DNA of 32,199 bases from Flavobacteriales bacterium (GTDB taxonomy: Bacteria; Bacteroidota; Bacteroidia; Flavobacteriales; Flavobacteriaceae): positions 1-32,199 of the forward strand of contig JALVVJ010000135.1 of NCBI GenBank assembly GCA_027023475.1. Reading direction: 5' to 3'. The translations under genes and the position numbers were made by a program. The notes under the pieces are model-generated. The model saw only the letters and a list, made by a program, of their open reading frames with translations, did no database searches and was not told the origin of the DNA. Positions 23,257 to 31,344 of the stretch are shown here, piece after piece (position 1 is the stretch's first letter; each line of letters opens with the position of its first letter).

Positions 23257-24039
23257 CTAAATTTCCAAATGGCGCAACCACCGCCAATAGGCCCCGACGG
23301 CTGACAATGAAATGCGTCCCGTGCGCCACAAAAAAAACATCAGTTTCCAAAAGTAGGCATAAACCCGCGGGCCATAGAGCAGTTTATACATGGCCAAGCG
23401 CGCACGGATGTTTTCGGGCCGTTCCAAAAAGTGGCTTGAAGTGATGGGGGCGTGTTCAACCACCGCATCGCCTCCGGCATAGACCACCGGATGACCGGCA
23501 CGGTGCCAGCAGGTCAGGAAAATAAAATTTTCGGCATCGGGATAGGGAGCGCCCAGGCCGAAACGTTCGTCGAACCCTAAGCCCGCCGTTTTCCACGCAT
23601 CCAACTTGAACGAAATTTGGCCCGAATAAACCTCGCCAAAATCCTTCAAAGGGTAGGGGGCAGGCCGGTGCGGGCCGAAATAACCTCCGCCGGTTTTTTG
23701 CATGGGGAATATCAACAACGGACTTTCCAAGCGGCGGTGCGCTTCGATTATTCGCGCGGCAAAACCGGGCAGGAAAAGCATATCGTCGTCGGCCAGGAGC
23801 ACATAACGCCCGCGTGCCGCTTGCAGGGCCGTGTTCCGGCTGCGCGAAAGTCCGTAGCCCGTTTGGTTGATAACGCGGATGTGGGCGGGCAGTTTGTCAG
23901 GTGGAATTTGCGCCCGTCCATCCGATTGGTTTACAATCAGAATATGCGCAGCTTCGGTGCCGTGGGGAAAAAGCGAGGCCAACCAATCCATATTCCGGCG
24001 ATCGGTGGTGGCCAACAAAATTTCCAATTCCGGACGCAT
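23257..24039 (-). CDS. Family 2 glycosyltransferase (GT-A fold)
   Basis: 260 residues from the ATG at 24039; the upstream ATG at 24072 would add 11 residues (MKGFYSCKVRQ) but would start almost at the expected transcription start. The GT-A signature is clear: ILLATTD at the first strand, GLSRSRNTALQAARGRYVLL, then the nucleotide-sugar binding DDD at residues 84-86 and later DERFGLGAPYPDAENFIFL. The C terminus has a short hydrophobic segment (AYFWKLMFFLWRT). It would transfer a sugar to surface polysaccharide or glycolipid. It is divergent from another glycosyltransferase gene. Confidence 0.85.
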   Translation of the reverse strand: MRPELEILLATTDRRNMDWLASLFPHGTEAAHILIVNQSDGRAQIPPDKLPAHIRVINQTGYGLSRSRNTALQAARGRYVLLADDDMLFLPGFAARIIEAHRRLESPLLIFPMQKTGGGYFGPHRPAPYPLKDFGEVYSGQISFKLDAWKTAGLGFDERFGLGAPYPDAENFIFLTCWHRAGHPVVYAGGDAVVEHAPITSSHFLERPENIRARLAMYKLLYGPRVYAYFWKLMFFLWRTGRISLSAVGAYWRWLRHLEI

Positions 24040-24069
24040 TTGCCTAACTTTACACGAATAAAATCCTTT

Positions 24070-24077
24070 CAAAGATA
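24070..24077 (-). promoter_or_regulatory. Promoter -7 box of the family 2 glycosyltransferase
   Basis: The reverse strand reads TATCTTTG, matching TAnnTTTG, 30 bases before the ATG at 24039. It touches the GTG start codon of the divergent gene at 24078, so the rest of this promoter lies inside that gene. Confidence 0.45.
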
Positions 24078-25223
24078 GTGAAAGTCCTGCTCGTGGGCGA
24101 ATACAGTCGCTTACACAACAGCTTGAAAGAAGGCCTGGAACGACTGGGTATCCGGGCGCATATTGCCGCCACAGGTGATGGTTTCAAGCAATATCCGTCC
24201 GATTTCGACCTGCGGCCACGACTGATTTTGCATCCTGCCATGCGTCCGTTGCGTCAGGGTGTTTTCCGCTTGACACGCTATGATTTGGCGCGTGCCGAAA
24301 CAGCTTGGCGTGTGGGCCGGCAATATGCCCGTTGGAAGGATTACGATGTGGTGCAATTGATCAACGGCTTTCCTTTTGAATCGCATTTGGGCTATGAACA
24401 AAAAATCATCCGCCGCATTTTGGAACGCAATGCTAAGACCTTCCTTTTGGCCTGCGGCGACGACCCGGTGGTGAACCGTTACTATTTGGAAAATTCAGGC
24501 ATACCTTATTCGGTGCTTACGCCCGTGCAGGAAAATCCGGCGTTGAAACGACGGTTCCGGTATTCGCTCAAATACCTGGAACCGGCCTTTACGGCTTGGC
24601 ATGATGAATTGAGCGGCAGGGTGCGCGGCATTATTCCCACCGATTTGGATTATGCACTTCCTTACCAAAATCATCCCAAGGCCCTGCCCATGATTCCCAA
24701 TCCGGTGAATACGGACAAAATCAGGTATGCTTTTCCGCCCTTGAAAGGGCCGGTGAGGATTTTGCACGGAATCAATTCGGGCAATTACTGGAAAAAAGGA
24801 AACGGATTTTTCGAAAAGGCCTTAGACGAAATCCGTCGCCGTTACGGCCCTGACAAAGTGCATATCGAGCAAGTGCGCGATTTACCATACCGGGATTATA
24901 TCCGGCAGGTGGAAAGCGCACATATTGTTATGGATCAGGTGTATTCGTGGGACCAAGGGTATAATGCCTTGGAGAGTATGGCCATGGGAAAAGTGGTGTT
25001 TACGGGTGCCGAAAAGGTTTTTTACGAACATTACGGATTGGACGAACCGGTATGTATCAATGCCCGGCCCGATACGGATGATTTGGTGGAAAAACTGGCC
25101 GGACTAATTGAAAATCCGCAACTGTTGCAACGCATTTCGGAAAATGCGCGGCGGTTTATCGAACGCGAGCATCATTATGTTCGAATTGCCGAACGCTACG
25201 TGTCGACTTGGGAGCGTGCTTGA
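24078..25223 (+). CDS. GT-B glycosyltransferase (group 1-like)
   Basis: 381 residues from a GTG at 24078, giving the typical first strand KVLLVGEYSRLHNSLKEGLERLG with no better start nearby. The C-terminal half has the GT-B donor-site layout: VRILHGINSGNYWKKGNGFF, VHIEQVRDLPYRDYIRQVESA, and WDQGYNALESMAMGKVVFTG, with Glu299 in the place of the EX7E-type acidic residue. It should transfer a sugar from a nucleotide donor, probably in surface glycan synthesis with the divergent family 2 enzyme. Acceptor unknown. Just downstream lies a severed RHS fragment. Confidence 0.85.
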   Translation: MKVLLVGEYSRLHNSLKEGLERLGIRAHIAATGDGFKQYPSDFDLRPRLILHPAMRPLRQGVFRLTRYDLARAETAWRVGRQYARWKDYDVVQLINGFPFESHLGYEQKIIRRILERNAKTFLLACGDDPVVNRYYLENSGIPYSVLTPVQENPALKRRFRYSLKYLEPAFTAWHDELSGRVRGIIPTDLDYALPYQNHPKALPMIPNPVNTDKIRYAFPPLKGPVRILHGINSGNYWKKGNGFFEKALDEIRRRYGPDKVHIEQVRDLPYRDYIRQVESAHIVMDQVYSWDQGYNALESMAMGKVVFTGAEKVFYEHYGLDEPVCINARPDTDDLVEKLAGLIENPQLLQRISENARRFIEREHHYVRIAERYVSTWERA

Positions 25224-25242
25224 TTGGCGCGGAAGTTACCAG

Positions 25243-25360
25243 CGTTGGCATATTGGCGTGGTTGTAAGCAATATACGAAATTTCTTTGTTTTGGTCGGCG
25301 GTCATGTTGCCGGCGGGGGTAGGAGACCCCGGTGGAGCGGGGCTTCCAATTATTTTGATT
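25243..25360 (-). pseudogene. Severed 5' fragment of an RHS core module
   Basis: On the reverse strand, ATG at 25305 starts TADQNKEISYIAYNHANMPT, as in the RHS module at 27093, and the match ends abruptly after the codons for MPT at 25243. The 45 bases before the ATG (CCCCGCTCCACCGGGGTCTC and on) also resemble the leader at 27094-27140. This fragment keeps only what lies left of the junction that the other modules share. Confidence 0.75.
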
Positions 25361-25375
25361 AATAATGGTCATATA

Positions 25376-25768
25376 TCACTCTAATAAATCATCAGGAATA
25401 GGGATATTATTTTTTTTTGCAAGATTAATAATTGTGTCTTTGTAAGTTGTTGCATACCCTTTTTTTAAATCTTCTACTAATTCTTCCAGTGTCCCAATAA
25501 ATAATTTTGCGGGATTTTTTTCTAAATATTCGTTCAAAATTTTTATGGCATCGGCAAACCGTTCAGTTTCTACATATGCAATATACAAACCTAAATAATC
25601 TAATTCATTATTTGTCCCTATTGACAAAACTTTTTCCAAATAAGAAATTCCTTCTGCAAATCTATTTTCATCGATCAATAATAAACCGATTAGTTCCAAA
25701 GCTTTTTTATTACTTGGGTTTTTTATGAGTATGGCTTTTAATTTTTTAATTTTTTCTTTTTTTGTCAC
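25376..25768 (-). CDS. TPR-like putative immunity protein for RHS module 4
   Basis: 130 residues from a GTG at 25768 that overlaps the RHS stop codon (GTGA, 4-base overlap), which indicates translational coupling. The protein is helical with TPR-like spacing: NPSNKKALELIGLLLIDENR, FAEGISYLEKVLSIGTNNE and FADAIKILNEYLEKNPAK. Position and coupling are as expected for the immunity partner of a polymorphic toxin; no family-specific immunity motif is recognised. Strongly AT-rich. Confidence 0.65.
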   Translation of the reverse strand: MTKKEKIKKLKAILIKNPSNKKALELIGLLLIDENRFAEGISYLEKVLSIGTNNELDYLGLYIAYVETERFADAIKILNEYLEKNPAKLFIGTLEELVEDLKKGYATTYKDTIINLAKKNNIPIPDDLLE

Positions 25769-27093
25769 TGTTGCGGATTTTGAGGTGGGTTAATAACAGG
25801 TTTGTTTTGTGGAATAGCATCTCTCAATCTTTGGGTTTGTTGTTGATACTGTTGTTCGACACTAACAGGTTGAGTAGAATAAATATCGTTGATATCATTC
25901 CAATCTATTGGGCCATTTAATCGTTTTAAAGCATGTTTGAAATTTTGCACGCTTTTATCTTTGCTAAATATTCTATTTTGTTTAGTGCCAGGTTTTTTGA
26001 ATTTTTTTGCGGCCTGCTGTGCTTTTTCAAGACCATCTAGTTGATTCTTTGAACGTTCAACATCGTTTCCTGTTTTTACGCGATCTTTTTTTAATTGACG
26101 CAGATTATCATTATTTGTAGATTGTGATTCATTTTGATTAGCATTACCGGTATTTGAATCATTGGTTGTTGTGTCCGATGTGGGACTTTCAGTATTTGTT
26201 GTTGCGGGTTCAGTTTCGGTTTCGGCACCTAAATCTGTATTTGGTGATACCTCAGGGGTTGATTCAGTCGATGTCTCATTAATATTTGGAACTTGTTCCC
26301 CAAAATTTGTTTCTTCAAATCCTTCAAGATTAAAACCTCTGGTTGCATCACTAAATGTAACAAAATCATACCACCCGAAAAATTCTAATTCCAACCCCTC
26401 CAACTCTCTTCCCAAGCCCAATTTATTTTCTTGGAAAGCATACGTGGAATTGTAGGGATATTTAGCCGCCAACGGATCCACATTAAAAAACCTTCCTATC
26501 GCATAATCATAATTCCTGTACTTAAAACTATCCCAGCCCAGGTCTAAATCTTCCTGGCGTTCTTGGCCTTGGAACTTGTACTTATACCTCCCCGCCTGCG
26601 CCTGCACCGTAAAAATAAAATCTTGTTCCTTGTCGTATTTTAAGTCTTCTTTTTCTTCGTTGTAGCCCTTGTGCAAAAGCCCAAAGGGATAGTAATTATG
26701 CTCGCGCAACACGGTTAAATTTCCGTTTTCTTTTGTAATGTTTTGCCGGATGTTGCCCAAGTGGTCGGTGTGGTTGTAAACATATTGAAACTTAAACTCG
26801 TTATCAATGCCATCCGGATACACCGCACTCACATAGCCCTCGTCCGTGCCAATGAACATGAGTTTCCAGTCGTATTTAATGTGGTTGTTTTCCTTAAACT
26901 CGTATTGCATGCCAAAGATATAGGCCGTGCCCTTGGCTTCTTCCGCCGCACCATCCTTGGAAAACTTATACCATTTGTTGCCCAAGGCGTCGTAAATAAA
27001 CCTTATTTCTCCGGGGCCTATTCTCACCCTTGTAGGTATATTGGCGTGATTATAGGCAATATACGAAATTTCTTTGTTTTGGTCGGCTTTCAT
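25765..27093 (-). CDS. RHS core fragment with predicted C-terminal toxin (module 4)
   Basis: 442 residues from the ATG at 27093 (MKADQNKEISYIAYNHANIP); a GTG at 27117 is less likely. Residues 1-230 are the end of an RHS repeat core: FIYDALGNKWYKFSKDG, NHTDHLGNIRQNITKENG, YYPFGLLHKGYNEEKED, GRYKYKFQGQERQEDLDL and AIGRFFNVDPLA, closing with ELEGLE. After that point the sequence is unique: a Thr/Ser/Asn-rich linker of about 80 residues, then a lysine-rich helical domain (KSVQNFKHALKRLNGPIDWN) and a Gln/Pro-rich end. The core encapsulates, the C-terminal part would be the toxic effector; its activity is not recognisable. No signal peptide and too short to form an RHS shell, so it is probably not functional as it stands. 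Confidence 0.75.
   Translation of the reverse strand: MKADQNKEISYIAYNHANIPTRVRIGPGEIRFIYDALGNKWYKFSKDGAAEEAKGTAYIFGMQYEFKENNHIKYDWKLMFIGTDEGYVSAVYPDGIDNEFKFQYVYNHTDHLGNIRQNITKENGNLTVLREHNYYPFGLLHKGYNEEKEDLKYDKEQDFIFTVQAQAGRYKYKFQGQERQEDLDLGWDSFKYRNYDYAIGRFFNVDPLAAKYPYNSTYAFQENKLGLGRELEGLELEFFGWYDFVTFSDATRGFNLEGFEETNFGEQVPNINETSTESTPEVSPNTDLGAETETEPATTNTESPTSDTTTNDSNTGNANQNESQSTNNDNLRQLKKDRVKTGNDVERSKNQLDGLEKAQQAAKKFKKPGTKQNRIFSKDKSVQNFKHALKRLNGPIDWNDINDIYSTQPVSVEQQYQQQTQRLRDAIPQNKPVINPPQNPQQ
26390..27081 (-). repeat. RHS core repeat, copy 4
   Basis: About 690 bases with near-identity to 28460-29131, 30226-30905 and (partly) 31997-32199. It runs from the codons for EISYIAYNHAN to those for LEGLE; similarity stops sharply on both sides. 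Confidence 0.85.
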
Positions 27094-27155
27094 GTTGTGC
27101 CGGGGGCGGGAGACCACGGCGGGGCGGGGATATTAAATTTATGGTATGCCATTCT

Positions 27156-27686
27156 TTAATGATTGCATAATCTAATTCCTTTTTCTGGGTTTACAGGTTT
27201 TTCTGTTTGATAACAGGCCAATTCATAGATATGATTTTTAAAATCCAATTTACGATTTAATTTTTTTTCAAAATAATTTTTCATTTCAGGTTTTATTTCA
27301 TACATATGATAAAGATTATTATCACCCGATATTAGATTATCCCCGATTATTTGATATAATTCTTTTAATGGAAATTTTTTTTCGGATAGAACCATTTGAT
27401 CAATTTGCTTTCCTGTTGTATTTTCATATACTTCAATTACTCTAATAACATTAAATTGACAATCTTCATTTATGTGATTTTTAGATAATATTATTTCATT
27501 TCTTTTTTTTAGAAAACGAATAGCTTTATACACGGAAATTATTAGCAAAAAAACAATACTAATTAGGACTCTATAAAAAGTGGCAACTCTCCAAGGTGAG
27601 TGCCATATTGACCAATTTGCCAAAACAGCAAGTGCAACAAAAAGGAATATTCGTAAGTAAACTTGGTATTTTAATTTTTGGTTCAT
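27156..27686 (-). CDS. Two-helix membrane protein, putative immunity for RHS module 3
   Basis: 176 residues. The start codon shares a base with the RHS stop (TAATG). Two transmembrane helices near the N terminus (VYLRIFLFVALAVLANWSIW and FYRVLISIVFLLIISVYKAI) are followed by a soluble cytoplasmic domain (QFNVIRVIEVYENTTGKQ, LKELYQIIGDNLISGDNN). Membrane-bound immunity proteins usually guard against toxins that attack or cross the inner membrane. Family not recognised. AT-rich like the other immunity genes. Confidence 0.65.
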   Translation of the reverse strand: MNQKLKYQVYLRIFLFVALAVLANWSIWHSPWRVATFYRVLISIVFLLIISVYKAIRFLKKRNEIILSKNHINEDCQFNVIRVIEVYENTTGKQIDQMVLSEKKFPLKELYQIIGDNLISGDNNLYHMYEIKPEMKNYFEKKLNRKLDFKNHIYELACYQTEKPVNPEKGIRLCNH

Positions 27687-29110
27687 TAATTACTATTGTT
27701 TGTAGAATCATTATAATAAATATAACTATTTCGAAAAGTCGAATAAGTGCCATATGCCCCAGAAACATTCAATACGGCATTTTGGGCTTTTAACATAGTA
27801 TTGTATGTCCTTATACTGTTTCTATATATTTCGGCTTTTTTGGTCAGAGTCATTCCCTCACCTGTTAATCTAGTAATGGCATTCCATGATCGTGAAGCCC
27901 TATATGCATTTGCACTCATTCCAATTGTTGATGCAGCGCCTTCGAACAATAAAGATTCAGGAGATGCAAATCCCATTAAGGCACTTGAAATCACAGGATA
28001 TTGATTTGCGCCACCATAATAACCGGACATAACAGGTTCATGAAGATAAAATCCGATTTGAAATTCTCTCTCACGCATTTCCTGTTCGTATAAATAACTA
28101 TAATAATTGCTCAAAATTACATCATCATCAGTCATTTGTTTCAACATTACAGGTGATTGATTTTGTGTATTATTACCAGAGAATATGCCATAATCCTCCG
28201 AGCGAACAGTATTATTAGTTGTATTTGCTGGCGGTTCTGTTGTCTCTGTACAGCTATCGGAGCATTGCTCATCGCAAGCATCATTAGATAGTGTATCCGA
28301 GGTTATTGTAACTGGATCTAAATTAATTGTTTCTATATTTTCTTCTTGACTAGTAGTTGAGCTGTTAGTACTTATAGTTGTGTTGCTTGTGTTAGATCCA
28401 GAATTCATATTATTCAATATCTCCTCATCCCGTACTCGCATCCATACATCCACACCACTCTCCAAACCTTCAATTTCCGGCGACCAAACGGGTTTATTAC
28501 CTGCAAACTGATACACTGTCATATACGGAAACTTCTCCGCCAACGGATCCACATTAAAAAACCTTCCTATGGCATAATCATAATTTCTGTACTTAAAACT
28601 ATCCCAGCCCAGGTCTAAATCCTCCTGGCGTTCCTGGCCTTGGAATTTATACTTATACCTCCCCGCCTGGGCTTGCACCGTAAAAATAAAATCCTGCTCC
28701 TTGTCGTATTTTAGGTCTTCTTTTTCTTCGTTGTAACCGCGGTGGAGCAGGCCGAAGGGATAGTAATTATGCTCGCGCAAAACGGTCAAGTTTCCATTCT
28801 CGCGGGTAATGTTTTGACGGATGTTGCCCAAGTGGTCGGTGTGGTTGTACACGTACTGGAACTTAAACTCGTTATCAATGCCATCCGGATACACCGCACT
28901 CACATAGCCCTCGTCCGTGCCAATGAACATCAGTTTCCACTTGTATTGGATATGGTTGTTTTCCTTAAACTCGTATTGCATGCCAAAGATATACGCCGTG
29001 CCTTTGGCTTCGTCCATGGCACCATCCTTGGAAAACTTATACCATTTATTGCCCAAGGCGTCGTAAATAAATTCTATATCACCTCTTCGCATACTTACGT
29101 GCGTTGGCAT
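27686..29110 (-). CDS. RHS core fragment with predicted C-terminal toxin (module 3)
   Basis: 474 residues from the ATG at 29110 (MPTHVSMRRGDIEFIYDALG). The RHS core ends IEGLE near residue 218. The C-terminal part has a long Asn/Thr/Ser linker containing the cysteine cluster DACDEQCSDSCTE, then a helical region (DVILSNYYSYLYEQEMRERE) and a Gly/Ala/Ser-rich domain (ALMGFASPESLLFEGAAST, NAVLNVSGAYGTYSTFRN). The Gly/Ala-rich end next to a membrane-type immunity gene would suit a pore-forming toxin, but this is inference. No start signals precede the ATG; the upstream frame reads IAYNHAN back to a stop at 29132. Confidence 0.75.
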   Translation of the reverse strand: MPTHVSMRRGDIEFIYDALGNKWYKFSKDGAMDEAKGTAYIFGMQYEFKENNHIQYKWKLMFIGTDEGYVSAVYPDGIDNEFKFQYVYNHTDHLGNIRQNITRENGNLTVLREHNYYPFGLLHRGYNEEKEDLKYDKEQDFIFTVQAQAGRYKYKFQGQERQEDLDLGWDSFKYRNYDYAIGRFFNVDPLAEKFPYMTVYQFAGNKPVWSPEIEGLESGVDVWMRVRDEEILNNMNSGSNTSNTTISTNSSTTSQEENIETINLDPVTITSDTLSNDACDEQCSDSCTETTEPPANTTNNTVRSEDYGIFSGNNTQNQSPVMLKQMTDDDVILSNYYSYLYEQEMREREFQIGFYLHEPVMSGYYGGANQYPVISSALMGFASPESLLFEGAASTIGMSANAYRASRSWNAITRLTGEGMTLTKKAEIYRNSIRTYNTMLKAQNAVLNVSGAYGTYSTFRNSYIYYNDSTNNSN

Positions 29111-29131
29111 ATTGGCGTGGTTATAGGCAAT
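28460..29131 (-). repeat. RHS core repeat, copy 3
   Basis: Shares the core of copies 2 and 4. It starts at the codons for IAYNHANM, shortly after the stop of the immunity gene at 29141, and ends at IEGLE; it has a slightly different last segment (YQFAGNKPVWSPEIEGLE). Confidence 0.85.
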
Positions 29132-29140
29132 TTATAAATT

Positions 29141-29596
29141 TTATTTTGAAACAATTAAATGAACATATATGACCCATATCAATACTTTTCCAAATATGAT
29201 AAAAAACGAATAATCTGAATAAGTAAATGCTGCCTTGTAAGTTTGGATTAATCTCAAAGCCGTGGAGTCTAATTGATTTTTTATTTTAGGAATATCTTGT
29301 ATTATGTCTGAATTAATAACTTTTGGATCACCAAGAAGTGATTCCAGGGATTTCTTGTATTTATTATAAAGCTCAGGGTAATGTTCATAAAGATAGTTTC
29401 CTACATATTTAGAATACAAACCATACGCAAATCCTACAATTCCGAACAAAAGAAAATCAACATATATAAAATAATAAAATTTATAATTATAAAAACTATA
29501 AATATATAAAATTCCACCTACTATGGATAGAGCCACAAATATGGATTTCAAGTTATCTGATGTAAGAAAAATTTGAATTAATTCCTTAATTTTCAT
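29141..29596 (-). CDS. Membrane protein, putative immunity for RHS module 2
   Basis: 151 residues from the ATG at 29596, which overlaps the RHS stop by 11 bases (ATGAAAATTAA). Helices: SIFVALSIVGGILYIYSFYN, YFIYVDFLLFGIVGFAYGLY and, at the C terminus, FFIIFGKVLIWVIYVHLIV. A charged soluble loop lies between (YPELYNKYKKSLESLLGDPK). Three membrane helices suggest protection against a membrane-acting toxin. No named family recognised. Confidence 0.65.
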   Translation of the reverse strand: MKIKELIQIFLTSDNLKSIFVALSIVGGILYIYSFYNYKFYYFIYVDFLLFGIVGFAYGLYSKYVGNYLYEHYPELYNKYKKSLESLLGDPKVINSDIIQDIPKIKNQLDSTALRLIQTYKAAFTYSDYSFFIIFGKVLIWVIYVHLIVSK

Positions 29597-30875
29597 TGTC
29601 TTGATTTTGGTCATCATCGTCATCATCGGATTTTATTTTTTTTATTTCTTCTCTAATCATAGATAGAGCTTTGTCATATTTTGAAATTGATTGAATTTTT
29701 TCATCAATTTTGTGTTGCAATTCTTTTTGTTCTTCCTTGTCTTCCGATTTGTTTTTTTGATCAACTAAATCAGCCAATTCTGTTTTTTGTTTTTCAATTA
29801 TTTTGGTTAGTACATTTTCTGCTGAAGTTAAGTGATCTAAAAATTCTGACACCTTAGCTTTATCATCAGACATAATTGTATAAGTGTAAAACCCCTCAGC
29901 AGAAACTCCATTAGACTTTAAACCAATACCCCTAAAACCATATACACCAACATGACCGGAAAAAGAATAAGAAATTCCAAAACCTGACACAACTCCTTCT
30001 CCCCAACTTACACCAGCATCAAAACCTGACCCCGCCGCGTCATATACTGATTCCATCCAGGGATAGAATGTTACACTTAAACCATATGTTGCATCCATTG
30101 ATGTTGATCCACCCGCACTCAAAACACCGACGATTTTAACACCATCGGGCCCAATGGCAATACCTGTTTCCGTAGCCATTGCACCATAAACAGATAAGGT
30201 AGCTCTTTTAGTAACAATGACAACCTCCAACCCCTCCAATTCCACACCATCCACCACTCTGTTCTCACTAAAATTATACACACCGTTGTAAGGAAACTTC
30301 TCCGCCAACGGATCCACATTAAAGAAACGCCCAATGGCATAATCATAATTCCGGTACTTAAAACTATCCCAGCCCAAATTCAAATCCTCCTGGCGTTCCT
30401 GCCCCTGGAATTTATACTTATACCTCCCCGCCTGGGCCTGCACCGTAAAAATAAAATCTTGTTCCTTGTCATACTTTAAATCCTCTTTTTCTTCGTTGTA
30501 ACCGCGGTGGAGTAGGCCAAAAGGATAGTAATTATGCTCGCGCAAAACGGTTAAGCGGCCGTTCTCGCGGGTAATGTTTTGGCGGATGTTTCCTAAGTGG
30601 TCGGTGTGGTTGTACACATACTGGAACTTAAACTCGTTATCTATCCCTTCCGGATAAACCGCACTCACATAGCCCTCGTCGGTGCCAATGAACATCAGTT
30701 TCCAGTCGTATTGGATATAATCGTTGTATTTGAATTCGTACTGCATGCCAAAGATATAGGCGGTACCGTGTTTTTCATCACGTTGGTAATCGCCTACGCG
30801 TTTGTACCACTTGTTGCCAAGGGCATCGTAGGTAAACAAAACTTCGCCGTTGTTCATTTGTACATGCGTTGGCAT
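29586..30875 (-). CDS. RHS core fragment with predicted C-terminal toxin (module 2)
   Basis: 429 residues from the ATG at 30875 (MPTHVQMNNGEVLFTYDALG). The core ends VVDGVELEGLE near residue 219. The C-terminal domain first has a Gly/Ser-rich, strand-like region (MATETGIAIGPDGVKIVGVL, GVSWGEGVVSGFGISYSFSG, GFRGIGLKSNGVSAEGFYTY), then an 80-residue charged coiled coil (LTKIIEKQKTELADLVDQKN), and finally a six-aspartate tract before QNQDNEN. The order resembles membrane-inserting proteins with an acidic tail; with a three-helix immunity partner a pore-former is plausible. I know no named family with this layout. Confidence 0.75.
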   Translation of the reverse strand: MPTHVQMNNGEVLFTYDALGNKWYKRVGDYQRDEKHGTAYIFGMQYEFKYNDYIQYDWKLMFIGTDEGYVSAVYPEGIDNEFKFQYVYNHTDHLGNIRQNITRENGRLTVLREHNYYPFGLLHRGYNEEKEDLKYDKEQDFIFTVQAQAGRYKYKFQGQERQEDLNLGWDSFKYRNYDYAIGRFFNVDPLAEKFPYNGVYNFSENRVVDGVELEGLEVVIVTKRATLSVYGAMATETGIAIGPDGVKIVGVLSAGGSTSMDATYGLSVTFYPWMESVYDAAGSGFDAGVSWGEGVVSGFGISYSFSGHVGVYGFRGIGLKSNGVSAEGFYTYTIMSDDKAKVSEFLDHLTSAENVLTKIIEKQKTELADLVDQKNKSEDKEEQKELQHKIDEKIQSISKYDKALSMIREEIKKIKSDDDDDDQNQDNEN

Positions 30876-30905
30876 ATTGGCGTGGTTGTAAGCAATATAC
30901 GAAAT
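30226..30905 (-). repeat. RHS core repeat, copy 2
   Basis: Runs from the codons for ISYIAYNHAN, directly after the stop codon of the immunity gene at 30906, to ELEGLE. Its last 100 bases are almost identical to those of copy 1 (FPYNGVYNFSENRVVD), a tighter relation than to copies 3 and 4. Confidence 0.85.
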
Positions 30906-31343
30906 TTATTTTTCCACCTTAATCGGAAAATTGCTATACAACAAATAATATGTATCGTCTGTAAATTCCATTAAAAGGTTTCCATCCTCGGTTATCAAGG
31001 TTGTTCCTAATGTTCCATAATCCAAAATAAAATCGTCCCAATTTTCAATGAAATATTTGCTAGTTGTTTTTATCATAGGTTCATTTGGGCCAAATTCGAC
31101 CAACACCTTTGAGTTTTGTTTTCCGAATGCACTATTGATTAATCCATTTTTAATTATTTCTCGATAATTTTCAATATAATATGGGATACTATATTTTTTA
31201 TCCAATGCATTCCAATCTATTAGAGTTCTGATTTTATCTTGGTTAGAATTAATTTTATACCCTTTGGATTTTACAAATTCAATAAAAAAATCCGGGTACT
31301 TTTCATTTATTATTTCAATGTGTGAGTTCTTATATAGTTCCAT
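30906..31343 (-). CDS. Putative immunity protein for RHS module 1
   Basis: 145 residues from the ATG at 31343, one base after the toxin stop codon (TAGaATG); a GTG at 31355 overlapping the toxin end is the alternative. The protein is soluble and acidic, with aromatic-rich segments (YPDFFIEFVKSKGYKIN, IPYYIENYREIIKNGLIN, NWDDFILDYGTLGTTLI, DDTYYLLYSNFPIKVEK). A cytosolic immunity protein suits a toxin with a cytosolic target such as a nuclease. Its stop at 30906-30908 is in the same frame as the next RHS core. Confidence 0.65.
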   Translation of the reverse strand: MELYKNSHIEIINEKYPDFFIEFVKSKGYKINSNQDKIRTLIDWNALDKKYSIPYYIENYREIIKNGLINSAFGKQNSKVLVEFGPNEPMIKTTSKYFIENWDDFILDYGTLGTTLITEDGNLLMEFTDDTYYLLYSNFPIKVEK

Positions 31344-31344
31344 T

